A stretch of DNA of 64,000 nt from Actinomycetospora chiangmaiensis DSM 45062. GTDB taxonomy: Bacteria > Actinomycetota > Actinomycetes > Mycobacteriales > Pseudonocardiaceae. The notes under the pieces were generated by a model. The model had not been told where the DNA came from and searched no databases. It was given only the letters and a program-made list of their open reading frames with translations. The stretch lies in the NCBI RefSeq assembly GCF_000379625.1, contig NZ_KB903219.1, positions 124,001 through 188,000 of the forward strand. The letters run 5' to 3'. The translations under genes and the position numbers were made by a program. Below are positions 34,504 through 44,638 of this stretch, piece by piece; the first letter of the stretch is position 1; every line of letters begins with the position of its first letter.

Positions 34504-35682
34504 ATGACGATCCTCGACGAACGCCCCTCCCGGGTGCGCAGTGCCGAGCCGACCGGCCGGCTGCTGCGCCCGGCCGCGTCGGGCGAACGTCGGCTCTCCT
34601 GGGACGTGATCCGGGTGCTGGCCGTCCTGTCGGTGGTCGTCCAGCACGCCACCTTCACCGCGCAGGGCGTCATGCCGTGGCTTGCCCCGCCGCCGTTCAT
34701 CTGGAGCGTCGAGGCCGGCGCGAACACCCTCATGGTGGTCTCGGCCTTCTTCATCTGCGTCACCGTCGCGAAGCGCCGTCCCGGACGGTGGTGGTACCAG
34801 CGCATCGCCCGGCTGCTGCCCGCCTACCTCGTGGCCGTCGTCATCACCTACGGCGCCACCCTGCTGGCCGCGGACTACGGGTACTGGCGGCCGGGGGTGC
34901 GCGACCTCGTCGGCAACCTGCTGCTCGTCCAGGGCTTCGACCCGGACGTGACCTACATGGACCACTCCTACTGGACGCTGCCGCTCCAGCTCGGGGTGTT
35001 CTCGCTGGTGGCGCTCACGGTCGGCCTGCTCGGCCGGGACCTGTGGCGTCGCCCCGGGGCCCTGCCGTTGCTCGCCTGGTTCGGCGTGACCGTCCCGGTG
35101 CTGCTCGCCACCCTGGCCACCGGCTGGCTGAAGGTCCTGTCCGACGGCCTCGTCATGTGGCGCTGGCAGCTCTTCGCCATCGGGCTCGCGATGTGGCTGG
35201 CGAGCACCCGACGCATCTCGCTGACGCACCTGGCGGCCCTCACCGCCACCGGGGTGCTCGCCGAGGCCGTGATCACCCCGGACACCGACTCCGCGATCGT
35301 GCTCGCCGTGGCGTGCCTGCTCATCGCGGCCGCGACGCTCGGCCCGGACTGGCACTTCCTGCGCATCGGCCCGCTGCCGCGCATCGTGGGCTGGATGGCC
35401 GGCGTCTCCTACGGCGTCTACCTGATGAACCAGCAGATCGGCTACTTCTTCGCCTGGCTCGCCCAGGACTACGCGGGCGTCACCGGCTGGGGTCGCCTGC
35501 TCGGCGTCCTCGGGCTGGCGTTCCTGCTGGGCTGGTTGCTGACCCGCTGCGTGGAGCGGCCCGCGTTCCGGGTGCTGACCCGTCGTCGGGACCGTCAGGA
35601 CCGGGGGAACGACCGGGCGGCGTCGAGCAGCAGCTCGTTCTCCTCGGGTGCGCCCGCGGAGATGCGCACCCCGGCGGGATGA
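34504..35682 (+). CDS. Acyltransferase 3 family membrane protein (second)
   Basis: 392 residues with about ten helices. LSWDVIRVLAVLSVVVQHA gives the early conserved His/Arg region, VSAFFICVTV replaces the more usual FF-LSG, and ISYGVYL-type VSYGVYLMNQQ occurs near the end. It probably acylates an extracytoplasmic sugar or lipid. The last ~30 codons overlap the convergent hisC2 gene by 88 bp and have low-complexity sequence (Ser run), so the true C-terminus after TRRRD may be junk extension or mis-termination. A 14-of-15 copy of the 15-mer is at 35578-35591. Confidence 0.82.
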   Translation: MTILDERPSRVRSAEPTGRLLRPAASGERRLSWDVIRVLAVLSVVVQHATFTAQGVMPWLAPPPFIWSVEAGANTLMVVSAFFICVTVAKRRPGRWWYQRIARLLPAYLVAVVITYGATLLAADYGYWRPGVRDLVGNLLLVQGFDPDVTYMDHSYWTLPLQLGVFSLVALTVGLLGRDLWRRPGALPLLAWFGVTVPVLLATLATGWLKVLSDGLVMWRWQLFAIGLAMWLASTRRISLTHLAALTATGVLAEAVITPDTDSAIVLAVACLLIAAATLGPDWHFLRIGPLPRIVGWMAGVSYGVYLMNQQIGYFFAWLAQDYAGVTGWGRLLGVLGLAFLLGWLLTRCVERPAFRVLTRRRDRQDRGNDRAASSSSSFSSGAPAEMRTPAG

Positions 35683-36647
35683 AAGGCCCGCACGACGACC
35701 TTGTGGTCCAGCGCGTGCTCGGCGAACGCCTGCGTGCGTTCCCCGAGCGGCAGCCAGCAGAAGTTGGCCTGCGTCTCCGGGACCTCGAAGCCGATCGCCC
35801 GCAGCTCCGCCGCCATCCGCTGCGCCTCGGCGGCCGCCGCGCGGGCGTCGGCGAGCAGGTCGTCGAGGACGTCCAGGGCCGCGAGCGCCGCCGCCTGCGC
35901 GGGGGCCGAGACCGAGAACGGCACGGACACGCTCTTCAGGGCGGCCGCGAGGTCCGGTGCCGTGACCGCGTAGCCGACCCGCAGGCCCGCCAGGCGGTGC
36001 GCCTTGGAGAACGTGCGCAGCACCGCCACGTGCGGGTGGGCGTCGAGCAGGGTCAGCCCGTCGGGCACGTCGTCGTCGGCGACGAACTCGCGGTAGGCCT
36101 CGTCGAGCACCACCAGCACGTGCTCGGGGACCCGCGCCATGAAGTCGACGAGTTCGGGGCGGCGGATCGCGGTGCCGGTGGGGTTGTTCGGGTTGCAGAC
36201 GAACACGATGCGGGTGCGGTCGGTGACCGCCGCGAGCATGGCCTCGAGGTCGTGGGCGTGGCCGGGGGTGTTCGGCACCGGCACGGGCGTCGCGTGCCCG
36301 ATCACCGAGACGATCGGGTAGGCCTCGAACGAGCGCCACGGGAAGACGACCTCGTCGCCCGGCGAGCAGACCGCCGCCACCAGCTGGCCGCACAGCGCCA
36401 CCGAGCCGCAGCCCACCGCGATGCGGTCCGGGTCGACGCCGTGGTGGTCGGCGAGCCGCTGCGAGAGCGTGGTGACCGTGATGTCCGGGTAGCGGTTGGC
36501 GGCCGCCACGGCCTCGGCGACCGCCTCCTGGACCCGCGGGTGCGGCGGCAGGGCGACCTCGTTGCTCGCGAGCTTGACGGCCCCGGGCACGGTGCGTCCG
36601 GCGACGTAGGCGGGCAGCGAGGAGAGGTCGGGGCGCAGCGGTGTCAC
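35595..36647 (-). CDS. hisC2: Histidinol-phosphate/aromatic aminotransferase
   Basis: 350 residues, class I/II fold. VKLASNEVALPPHPRV and NRYPD at the N-terminus, NPNNPTGT, DEAYREF and TFSKAHRLAGLRVGY (PLP lysine K215) are present. Rv3772 (hisC2/pat) of M. tuberculosis has the same size and pattern and lies in the same genomic neighbourhood. It was characterised as an aromatic aminotransferase able to use histidinol phosphate. The GTG at 36647 has TACGGT 6 nt upstream. Confidence 0.88.
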   Translation of the reverse strand: MTPLRPDLSSLPAYVAGRTVPGAVKLASNEVALPPHPRVQEAVAEAVAAANRYPDITVTTLSQRLADHHGVDPDRIAVGCGSVALCGQLVAAVCSPGDEVVFPWRSFEAYPIVSVIGHATPVPVPNTPGHAHDLEAMLAAVTDRTRIVFVCNPNNPTGTAIRRPELVDFMARVPEHVLVVLDEAYREFVADDDVPDGLTLLDAHPHVAVLRTFSKAHRLAGLRVGYAVTAPDLAAALKSVSVPFSVSAPAQAAALAALDVLDDLLADARAAAAEAQRMAAELRAIGFEVPETQANFCWLPLGERTQAFAEHALDHKVVVRAFHPAGVRISAGAPEENELLLDAARSFPRS

Positions 36648-36653
36648 ACCGCC

Positions 36654-36659
36654 ACCGTA
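36654..36659 (-). promoter_or_regulatory. -10 hexamer of hisC2 (leaderless type)
   Basis: TACGGT on the minus strand, 6 nt before GTG 36647. Confidence 0.4.
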
Positions 36660-36745
36660 GTGCGGGGTCGACGGGGCGGAACCGGTTGCGATGATCGGGT
36701 CAGGTCACGCGGTCCCGGTGCGTCCGGACATGGAAGGCTGCTCCC

Positions 36746-37450
36746 ATGACGACCAGCACCGAGACGATCCCGCTCGTCGACGACACCGAACTCGCGGTGA
36801 CCGTCGGTCAGCCGGACGGCACCCCGGTGCGCGGCGGGATCGTCGTGCTGCACTCCTCGCAGGGCGTCACGGAGCGCACCGAGCGCATCGTGTCCGGTCT
36901 CGCGGACGAGGGGTGGCTCACGGTGGCCCCGCACCTGTTCCACCGCACCGGCTCCGCCGACGAGGTGTCGGGTGTCACGGTCCTCGCCGACTCCGACGCC
37001 TCGTTCGGGTGGCTCGCCGATCACGGCGTCCCGGCCGACCGCATGGGTGTCCTCGGCTTCGACCTCGGCGCCACCGCGGCCCTCGTCGTCTCCTCCCAGC
37101 GTTCGCTCGGCGCCGTCGTCACCGTCGCCGCGGCCGGGGTGGCGCAGCCCCTGGCCGACGGGCTGCCGCCGCTGCTCGACGTCGTCGGGGAGCTCACCTG
37201 CCCTTGGTTGGGGCTCTACGGCGAGACCGGCGACCCGGTCGACCCCGAGGACGTGGACCGGCTGCGTGAGGCCGCGCACGCCTCGGGTGCCGTGGTCGAC
37301 GTGATCGTCTACCCGGCCGCGGAGCACCGCTTCGACGACGCCGATTCGCCCGTCGTGCCGGACGGTCTCGCTTCCGGCGAGGGCGAGGAGGGCACCCGGA
37401 GCGAGGCCCGCCACCGCGTGCTGAACTGGTTCGAGGCGCACCTGAGGTGA
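36746..37450 (+). CDS. Dienelactone-hydrolase-family protein with Asp at the nucleophile position
   Basis: 234 residues, alpha/beta hydrolase of the DLH family. The nucleophile elbow GVLGFDLGATAA carries D106 where DLH enzymes have Cys (G-x-C-x-G). YGETGDPVD and YPAAEHRFDD supply the acid and the catalytic His. Aspartate nucleophiles occur in haloalkane dehalogenase-type hydrolases, so the substitution may change chemistry rather than abolish it. The downstream LPG-synthase-like gene starts 39 bp later on the same strand. Confidence 0.8.
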   Translation: MTTSTETIPLVDDTELAVTVGQPDGTPVRGGIVVLHSSQGVTERTERIVSGLADEGWLTVAPHLFHRTGSADEVSGVTVLADSDASFGWLADHGVPADRMGVLGFDLGATAALVVSSQRSLGAVVTVAAAGVAQPLADGLPPLLDVVGELTCPWLGLYGETGDPVDPEDVDRLREAAHASGAVVDVIVYPAAEHRFDDADSPVVPDGLASGEGEEGTRSEARHRVLNWFEAHLR

Positions 37451-37489
37451 GGTGCGCTCGTCTGGCCGGAGGCCACATGGGAGGACGAG

Positions 37490-39244
37490 GTGACAGGCAC
37501 TCGGGTCGCTGACGCCGAGGAAGGTGCCGACGACGAGGCCCGCCGGGAACGGCGGCGCCGGGCCCGCATCGTCCGGGTCGTCGTGTGGTCCGCGCGCATC
37601 GTGGGCCTGCTCTCGATCCTGTCGATCCTCGCCCCCGCCGCCCGCCGGCGGTTGGAGCCCGCCGCGTGGTTCGGGCTCCCGGTCGAGGCGACGCTGGTCG
37701 GCACGGTGGTCCTCGCGACGGCGGGGGTCGGCCTCATGCTGCTGGCCACCGGGCTGCGACGACGCAAACGGCGGGCCTGGCAGCTCGCCGTCGCGCTGTG
37801 CGTGGTGATCGTCGCGTCGCACGTCCTGGGGCGGCACCCGATCCCGCCGCTGGTCGTCGCCGTCATCCTGCTCGTCGGCCTCCTGTGGACGCGCCGCGAG
37901 TTCGACGCGCTGCCCGACCCGGTGGGCCGGCTGGTGGCCCTGCGCGTGGTGCTGCAGCTCGTCGTCGCCGGCTTCGTGATCGTCAGCGCGATGCTGCTGT
38001 TCGTCCGCTCGAACTTCCTCCTGGGGCGGCCGTCGGTCGGGGAGAAGCTGCTGCACGCGCTGCTCTCCCTGGTCGGGGTCGACGGACCGGTGGAGTTCCG
38101 GTTCGCCTGGTACGACGACCTGACCTCCGCCGTCGGCCTCACCTTCGGCATCGGCGCGCTGGTGCTCGGCGGCTACTTCCTGCTGCGCTCGGCCGAGCCG
38201 CGTCCGGAGCTCACGCCCGACGAGGTCACGGGGATCCGCACCCTGCTCGAGCGGCACGGCAAGGCCGACTCGCTGGGCTACTTCGCGCTGCGCCGGGACA
38301 AGTCGGTGGTGTTCTCCGAGTCGCGCAAGGCCGCCGTGGCGTACCGGGTGGTGGCCGGGGTGGCGCTCGCCTCCGGGGACCCGCTCGGCGACGTCGAGGC
38401 GTGGCCGGGGGCGATCGAGGAGTTCGTCGCCGTCTGTCGCCGGCACGGCTGGCTGCCCGCGGTGCTCGGCTGCTCCGAGACCGGCGCGCGCGTGTGGTCG
38501 CGCGAGGCCGGCCTGGACGCGCTGGAGCTCGGCGACGAGGCCGTGGTCGACGTCGCGACCTTCTCGCTGCAGGGCCGGGCCATGCGCACCGTCCGGCAGG
38601 CGGTGTCGCGCATCAAGCGGGCCGGCTACGAGACCACGGTGCGCCGGCTGCGCGACGTCCCGGACGATGAACTGGGTCGGCTCGCGGCGTGCGTGGAGCG
38701 CTGGCGCGGCGGCCCTGACGAGCGCGGCTTCTCGATGGCGCTCTCCCGGGTGGCCGACGCCGAGGCCGATCCCGAGGCCGTCGTCGTCGTGGCGGAGGCC
38801 GACGGCGCCCCCCGCGGCCTCCTGCAGTTCGTGCCGTGGGGCACCGAGGGGCTGTCGCTGGACCTCATGATCCGCGACCCCGCCGTCACCGAGAACGGCC
38901 TCAACGAGCTGCTGATCACCGACCTGCTCGCGGCGTGCCGCGGGCTCGGCGTGGACCGGGTGTCGCTGAACTTCGCGGTGTTCCGGTCGGCACTCGAGCG
39001 CGGGGAACGGATCGGGGCGGGGCCGGTGGCGCGCCTGTGGGCCCGGCTCCTGCGGATCGCCTCACGCTGGTGGCAGATCGAGACGCTGTACCGCTTCAAC
39101 GCCCGCTTCGGGCCGGAGTGGGTGCCGCGGTTCCTGGTGTTCGACGGGGTCCGCGACCTGCCGCGCATCGCCGTGGCCGCCTTCGAGGCGGAGGGCTACG
39201 GCGGCAGGCCGCCCGCGCTGCTGCGGTTGGTGCGGCGCTCGTGA
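37490..39244 (+). CDS. Phosphatidylglycerol lysyltransferase-like membrane protein (LPG_synthase_C)
   Basis: 584 residues. About six helices in the first ~230 residues precede a DUF2156/LPG_synthase_C domain (tandem GNAT-like folds): YFALRRDKSVVFS, VAYRVVAGVALASGDP, RQAVSRIKRAGY, EGLSLDLMIRD and a C-terminal WQIETLYRFNARFGPEWVPR. MprF-like enzymes transfer lysine from lysyl-tRNA to phosphatidylglycerol, lowering surface charge; the amino acid and lipid used here are not shown. The GTG at 37490 has GGAGG 5-6 nt upstream. Its stop codon lies in the left arm of a hairpin. Confidence 0.85.
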   Translation: MTGTRVADAEEGADDEARRERRRRARIVRVVVWSARIVGLLSILSILAPAARRRLEPAAWFGLPVEATLVGTVVLATAGVGLMLLATGLRRRKRRAWQLAVALCVVIVASHVLGRHPIPPLVVAVILLVGLLWTRREFDALPDPVGRLVALRVVLQLVVAGFVIVSAMLLFVRSNFLLGRPSVGEKLLHALLSLVGVDGPVEFRFAWYDDLTSAVGLTFGIGALVLGGYFLLRSAEPRPELTPDEVTGIRTLLERHGKADSLGYFALRRDKSVVFSESRKAAVAYRVVAGVALASGDPLGDVEAWPGAIEEFVAVCRRHGWLPAVLGCSETGARVWSREAGLDALELGDEAVVDVATFSLQGRAMRTVRQAVSRIKRAGYETTVRRLRDVPDDELGRLAACVERWRGGPDERGFSMALSRVADAEADPEAVVVVAEADGAPRGLLQFVPWGTEGLSLDLMIRDPAVTENGLNELLITDLLAACRGLGVDRVSLNFAVFRSALERGERIGAGPVARLWARLLRIASRWWQIETLYRFNARFGPEWVPRFLVFDGVRDLPRIAVAAFEAEGYGGRPPALLRLVRRS

Positions 39245-39271
39245 GCACCCCTCGGAGCGAGGGGCGCTCAC
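39241..39271. terminator. Hairpin terminator containing a stop codon
   Basis: GTGAGC-A-CCCCTC, loop GGAGC, GAGGGG-C-GCTCAC: 12 paired bases with one mismatch. The upstream gene's TGA is inside the left arm. It lies between convergent genes. Confidence 0.75.
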
Positions 39272-39284
39272 GGGCGGGGAGCAC

Positions 39285-40316
39285 CTACGGGCGCACCAGC
39301 ACCTTGAGCGCCTCGCGGTCGTTCATCGCGCGGTAGCCCTCGGGGACCTCGTCGAGGCCGATGGTGCGGTTGAACACCTTGCCGGGCTCGATCTTCCCGT
39401 CCATCACGTCGGGCAGGAGCTCGTGCATGTTGGCCTGGGTCGGCGCGATGCCACCGGCGATGGTGATGTTCGCGCCGAACTTGCGGCCGGCGTTCGGGAT
39501 GGTGCCGCTCTGCGGCACGCCGACGATGCCGACGAACCCGCCCGGCTTCGTCACGTTGATCGCGGTCGACAGCGACTGGTCGTAGCCGACGGCCTCGATG
39601 ACGGAGTGCGCGCCGTCGGTCCCGAGGACGTCGCGGACCTTCTGCTCGCCCTCCTCGCCGCGCTCCTCGACGACGTCGGTGGCACCGAACTCGCGCCCGA
39701 GGTCGGTGCGCTCCTTGTGGTGGCCCATGAGGACGATCCGCTCGGCGCCCAGTCGCTTCGCGGCGAGCACCGCGAGCAGGCCGACGGCACCGTCGCCCAC
39801 GACGACGACGTCCTTGCCCGGCTCCACCCGCGCCGACACGGCGGCGTGGTGGCCGGTGCCGAACACGTCCGAGAGCGTGAGCAGGCTCGGCATGAGGTCG
39901 GACTCGACCGGGACGTCCAGCTTCATCAGCGAGTGGTCGGCGAACGGCACGCGCGCCGCCTCGCCCTGGCCACCGTCGGTCTCGGCGCCCCACGCGCTGC
40001 CGTTCGGGCACGCGCTGGTGAGACCCGCCTGGCAGTACTCGCAGGCGCCGTCGGCGTAGAAGAACGGCGCGACGACGACGTCGCCCTGCTTGAGCCGGCT
40101 GATGTCCGAGCCGGTCTCCTCGACGACCCCGATGAACTCGTGGCCGATCCGGCCGCCCTCGTCGGTCGCCTCCCGGCTCTTGTACGGCCACAGGTCGGAG
40201 CCGCAGATGCACGAGTGCGTGATCCGGACGATGGCGTCGGTCGGGTTCTCGAGCTTCGGGTCGGGAACCTCCTCGACCCGGATGTCGCCTGCTCCGTAGA
40301 TGAGAGTCGCCTTCAC
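39285..40316 (-). CDS. Zinc-dependent alcohol dehydrogenase
   Basis: 343 residues, medium-chain dehydrogenase. ITHSCICGSDLWPYKS supplies the catalytic-zinc Cys, GHEFIGVVEETG the Glu/His region, and the structural-zinc lobe reads CEYCQAGLTSACPNG (one of the four Cys appears replaced or shifted). GDGAVGLLAVLAAK is the nucleotide motif. Closest in pattern to glutathione-independent formaldehyde dehydrogenase/tetra-zinc ADH groups; substrate unknown. GAGGAGG lies about 9 nt before GTG 40316. Monocistronic. Confidence 0.85.
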   Translation of the reverse strand: MKATLIYGAGDIRVEEVPDPKLENPTDAIVRITHSCICGSDLWPYKSREATDEGGRIGHEFIGVVEETGSDISRLKQGDVVVAPFFYADGACEYCQAGLTSACPNGSAWGAETDGGQGEAARVPFADHSLMKLDVPVESDLMPSLLTLSDVFGTGHHAAVSARVEPGKDVVVVGDGAVGLLAVLAAKRLGAERIVLMGHHKERTDLGREFGATDVVEERGEEGEQKVRDVLGTDGAHSVIEAVGYDQSLSTAINVTKPGGFVGIVGVPQSGTIPNAGRKFGANITIAGGIAPTQANMHELLPDVMDGKIEPGKVFNRTIGLDEVPEGYRAMNDREALKVLVRP

Positions 40317-40503
40317 GGCTGGTGTCCTCCTCGTAGGTCGTCGATCGCGGGCTACCCCCGCGGTCGGCACACATGCGGACCTGCGCACGGCTCACACCGG
40401 TCCCGCCGACGTCGACGGCGCTCTGCTCGCGTCCGGTGGGAGCAGACCGCGACCGTCGCGCGACCCGGTGGGGGTGCCCGTCCGGGGCGTCGGGCGAGCC
40501 GTG

Positions 40504-40509
40504 TAATGT
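40504..40509 (+). promoter_or_regulatory. -10 box of tRNA-Ser(GCT)
   Basis: TAATGT, 27 bp before the mature tRNA 5' end. Confidence 0.45.
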
Positions 40510-40536
40510 CTTCTCCCGGTGGGCCCCAGGGCTCCG

Positions 40537-40626
40537 GGAGGCTTCGCCTAGTCTGGTCTATGGCGCCGCACTGCTAATGCGGTTTGGGGTAACCCCCCAT
40601 CCCGGGTTCAAATCCCGGAGCCTCCG
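40537..40626 (+). tRNA. tRNA-Ser (anticodon GCT)
   Basis: Acceptor GGAGGCT/AGCCTCC plus discriminator G, no encoded CCA. Anticodon loop CTGCTAA, long variable arm, T loop GTTCAAATC. It reads AGC/AGU. Confidence 0.95.
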
Positions 40627-40668
40627 CAGCGGCAGGGAACGAGTCTGCCGTGTACAAATGAAGATCAT

Positions 40669-40741
40669 GCGCCCGTAGCTCAACGGATAGAGCATCTGAC
40701 TACGGATCAGAAGGTTAGGGGTTCGAATCCCTTCGGGCGCG
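40669..40741 (+). tRNA. tRNA-Arg (anticodon ACG)
   Basis: Acceptor GCGCCCG/CGGGCGC plus G. Anticodon stem TCTGA/TCAGA with loop CTACGGA, T loop GTTCGAATC. The A34 is expected to be edited to inosine to read CGN. It is 42 bp downstream of tRNA-Ser. Confidence 0.96.
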
Positions 40742-40902
40742 CTCGCGTTGGTGCAGGTCAGAGGGGTCGTCGCGTCGCGGCGGCCCCTTTCGTTGTTCCC
40801 GGGTCGCGCTGTTCCCGGTTCGCGCCGTCCCCGCCGGTGACAACCGCCGCGGGTGCGGCCATGCTGGTCGGACCGCCGCCCGACGCCGATCGTGGGTCTC
40901 CC

Positions 40903-41181
40903 ATGGATGCCGGTCCCGACCTCACCGAGGACCTCGCCGCCACGTTCCGGCAGCGGCGGGCGCGGGTGGCGGACCTCAGGGCCCGGCTGGCGGCGACCGC
41001 GGAGGCCGTCGCCGCCGTGGCCGAGGAGCTCGCCCGGACGCGCGACCTCGTCGCGGGGACCACGCGGGGCGATCCGGAACCCCTGCGCGACGGGGCACGC
41101 CGCGCCCGACGGTTCGCCGCGGCCGAGCGGGACGAGGCCGCGCGGCTGCGTCGGGCCCGGGTGCCACCGGATCGCGCCTGA
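40903..41181 (+). CDS. Small helical protein of unknown function
   Basis: 92 residues from ATG 40903 (the frame opens at 40837). Ala/Arg/Glu-rich with heptad-like spacing (ATFRQRRARVADLRARLAATAEAVAAVAEELARTRDLV), probably a coiled coil. No recognised family and a weak ribosome-binding site. The high third-position GC supports coding, but start and reality are uncertain. Confidence 0.45.
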   Translation: MDAGPDLTEDLAATFRQRRARVADLRARLAATAEAVAAVAEELARTRDLVAGTTRGDPEPLRDGARRARRFAAAERDEAARLRRARVPPDRA

Positions 41182-41189
41182 GGGGCGAC

Positions 41190-41231
41190 CTGCTGATCAG
41201 CAGCAGGCAGATAGTGGACATGTCTGCTATC
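41190..41231. promoter_or_regulatory. Two adjacent dyads before the NTF2-like gene
   Basis: CTGCTGATCAGCAG (41190-41203) is a perfect palindrome. A second 22-bp dyad (41210-41231) has arms GATAGTGGACA and TGTCTGCTATC matching at 9 of 11 positions. Both lie within 90 bp of ATG 41277 and look like regulator sites. Confidence 0.5.
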
Positions 41232-41276
41232 CATCGGGGTAGTCTCCCGCGACAGCGTCGAGGAGAGGCCGCCGTC

Positions 41277-43068
<1,792 letters not shown>

Positions 43069-43080
43069 TCCGCGCGTTCC

Positions 43081-43950
43081 TCAGCGCGCTGCCGGGTGCT
43101 CCGCCGCAGTGCCGGCGGACCGCTCGGTGCTCCCGGGCGGCGCGAACACGTGCGCGAGGCGCTCCCGCCAGGTCGTCGCGGCCCGCACGTCCCGCCAGAT
43201 CGCCGCGAACTCGTGGTACTGCAGCCCGGCCACGTTCCGGGTGCTCGGCGGGGTGGTCAGGCCGTAGCGGGGGCGCTGCCGCTCCTCGGCGTACGTGCCG
43301 AACAGCCGGTCCCAGACGATGAGGACGCCGCCGTAGTTCCGGTCGAGGTACTCCGGGTCGCTCGCGTGGTGCACCCGATGGTGCGACGGCGTGTTGAAGA
43401 CGAACTCGACGGGTGCGGGCAACCGCCCGATGCGCTCGGTGTGGACGAAGAACTGGAAGACGAGGTTCAGCGAGAACGCCGTGAAGATCATCCACGGCGG
43501 CACCCCGAGCAGGGGCAGCGGCACCCAGAAGAGCATCTCGAACCACGGGTTCCACTTCTGCCGGGCCGCCGTGGAGAAGTTGAAGTACTCGCTGTTGTGG
43601 TGGGCCTGGTGGGCGGCCCACACGAGGCGGACCCGGTGCGCGGTGCGGTGGTAGCAGTACCAGAGCAGGTCCACGCCGAGCAGCACGCCGACCCAGGTCC
43701 AGCCGCTCGACGGGTCGAGGCGCAGCGGGGTCAGCTCGTACAGCCCGGCGTAGCCGAGCAGTGCCGCGCCGCGCGCCACCGTGTTGAAGAGCAGCGCCAC
43801 CATGCCGCTGATGACGCTGGTCAGGGTGTCGCGGCGGTCGTAGCCGCGGAGGTCGTCGTCGGCGAAGACGGCGAACGAGACCGCCTCGAGCACGACGAAG
43901 GCGATGAAGAACGGCACCGCGAGGGTGAGGGGATCCCGGAGGACCGACAT
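43081..43950 (-). CDS. Sterol desaturase/fatty-acid hydroxylase superfamily protein
   Basis: 289 residues with four to five hydrophobic helices. The di-iron histidine boxes are HRTAH, HQAHHNSEYFN and HHRVHHA. Members hydroxylate or desaturate sterols, carotenoids or fatty acids in the membrane using O2. Substrate unknown; no terpene or sterol genes are nearby. It ends convergently 12 bp from dgdA. Confidence 0.88.
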   Translation of the reverse strand: MSVLRDPLTLAVPFFIAFVVLEAVSFAVFADDDLRGYDRRDTLTSVISGMVALLFNTVARGAALLGYAGLYELTPLRLDPSSGWTWVGVLLGVDLLWYCYHRTAHRVRLVWAAHQAHHNSEYFNFSTAARQKWNPWFEMLFWVPLPLLGVPPWMIFTAFSLNLVFQFFVHTERIGRLPAPVEFVFNTPSHHRVHHASDPEYLDRNYGGVLIVWDRLFGTYAEERQRPRYGLTTPPSTRNVAGLQYHEFAAIWRDVRAATTWRERLAHVFAPPGSTERSAGTAAEHPAAR

Positions 43951-44028
43951 GCGCCCATTCTGCCGAACCGGCTCGTTCCCCCCGTCCGCACCCGGACCGG
44001 GTGACGCCCGTTCCCCGGCGACGACGGA

Positions 44029-44556
44029 TCACCGCGTCGTGGTCAGCCCGTCCAGGACGAAGCCTGCGAGCCGGTCGGCGCGGACGGGCCAGGTGTCGTC
44101 GTCGGGGAGGGTCCACAGCCCGGCGAGGAGGGCGAGCACGTCCGCGGGGTCGCGGTCGTCGCGCAGCGTCCCGTCGGCCCGGCCGCGGGTGAGGATGCGG
44201 TCGAGGGCGTCGAGCAGGACGCCCCGCGCCGGCGGGTGGTCGGCGCCGGGGGCGTGCAGCAGGTCGCCGAGCGCCCGCTTCGTTCGCGCGAACTCCACGA
44301 AGCGCAGGAGCCAGCGGGCGAGCGCGACCGACCCCGACCCGTCGTCGGGAACCTCGGCGAGGTCCTCGATCTCCCGGGCGTAGGTGGCCGCGACGAGGGC
44401 CTCGCGGTGCGGGAAGTGCCGGTAGAGCGTCGCGATGCTCACGCCGGCGTCGCGGGCGATCTTCTCCAGCGCGACGTCGGCCCCGTCGATGGCGAATCGC
44501 TGCGCCGCGCTCGCCAGGAGGGCGGCGCGGTTCGCGCGGGCGTCGGCGCGGGGCAC
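44029..44556 (-). CDS. TetR-family repressor of the adjacent SDR gene
   Basis: 175 residues. The N-terminal helix-turn-helix reads RANRAALLASAAQRFAIDG.DVALEKIARDAGVSIATLYRHFPHREAL, as in the AcrR-type set that includes many putative repressors of dehydrogenases. A 15-mer copy (44337-44351) lies in the gene and encodes VPDDG. It is divergent from the SDR gene with two related palindromes between. Confidence 0.88.
   Translation of the reverse strand: MPRADARANRAALLASAAQRFAIDGADVALEKIARDAGVSIATLYRHFPHREALVAATYAREIEDLAEVPDDGSGSVALARWLLRFVEFARTKRALGDLLHAPGADHPPARGVLLDALDRILTRGRADGTLRDDRDPADVLALLAGLWTLPDDDTWPVRADRLAGFVLDGLTTTR
44337..44351 (-). repeat. 15-mer TTCCCGACGACGGGT, minus orientation, in the TetR gene
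   Basis: Exact copy, translated as VPDDG. Confidence 0.9.
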
Positions 44557-44565
44557 GTGGACAAG

Positions 44566-44621
44566 CGTAGTGCGACTACGTTTCGGTGGTACGGTCGAGT
44601 TCTAACCGTAGGAACCCTACG
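44566..44621. promoter_or_regulatory. Pair of TetR operators
   Basis: CGTAGTGCGACTACG (44566-44580) and CGTAGGAACCCTACG (44607-44621), both followed by TTTCG, 41 bp apart centre to centre (four helical turns). They occupy the 82-bp divergent gap between tetR and the SDR gene. Confidence 0.8.
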
Positions 44622-44638
44622 TTTCGAGGAGCGCGACC

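Noticed and set aside
36139-36321. Small plus-strand frames inside hisC2 and similar short frames inside other genes
   Set aside because: Antisense shadows of well-supported genes, with no ribosome-binding site or recognisable sequence.
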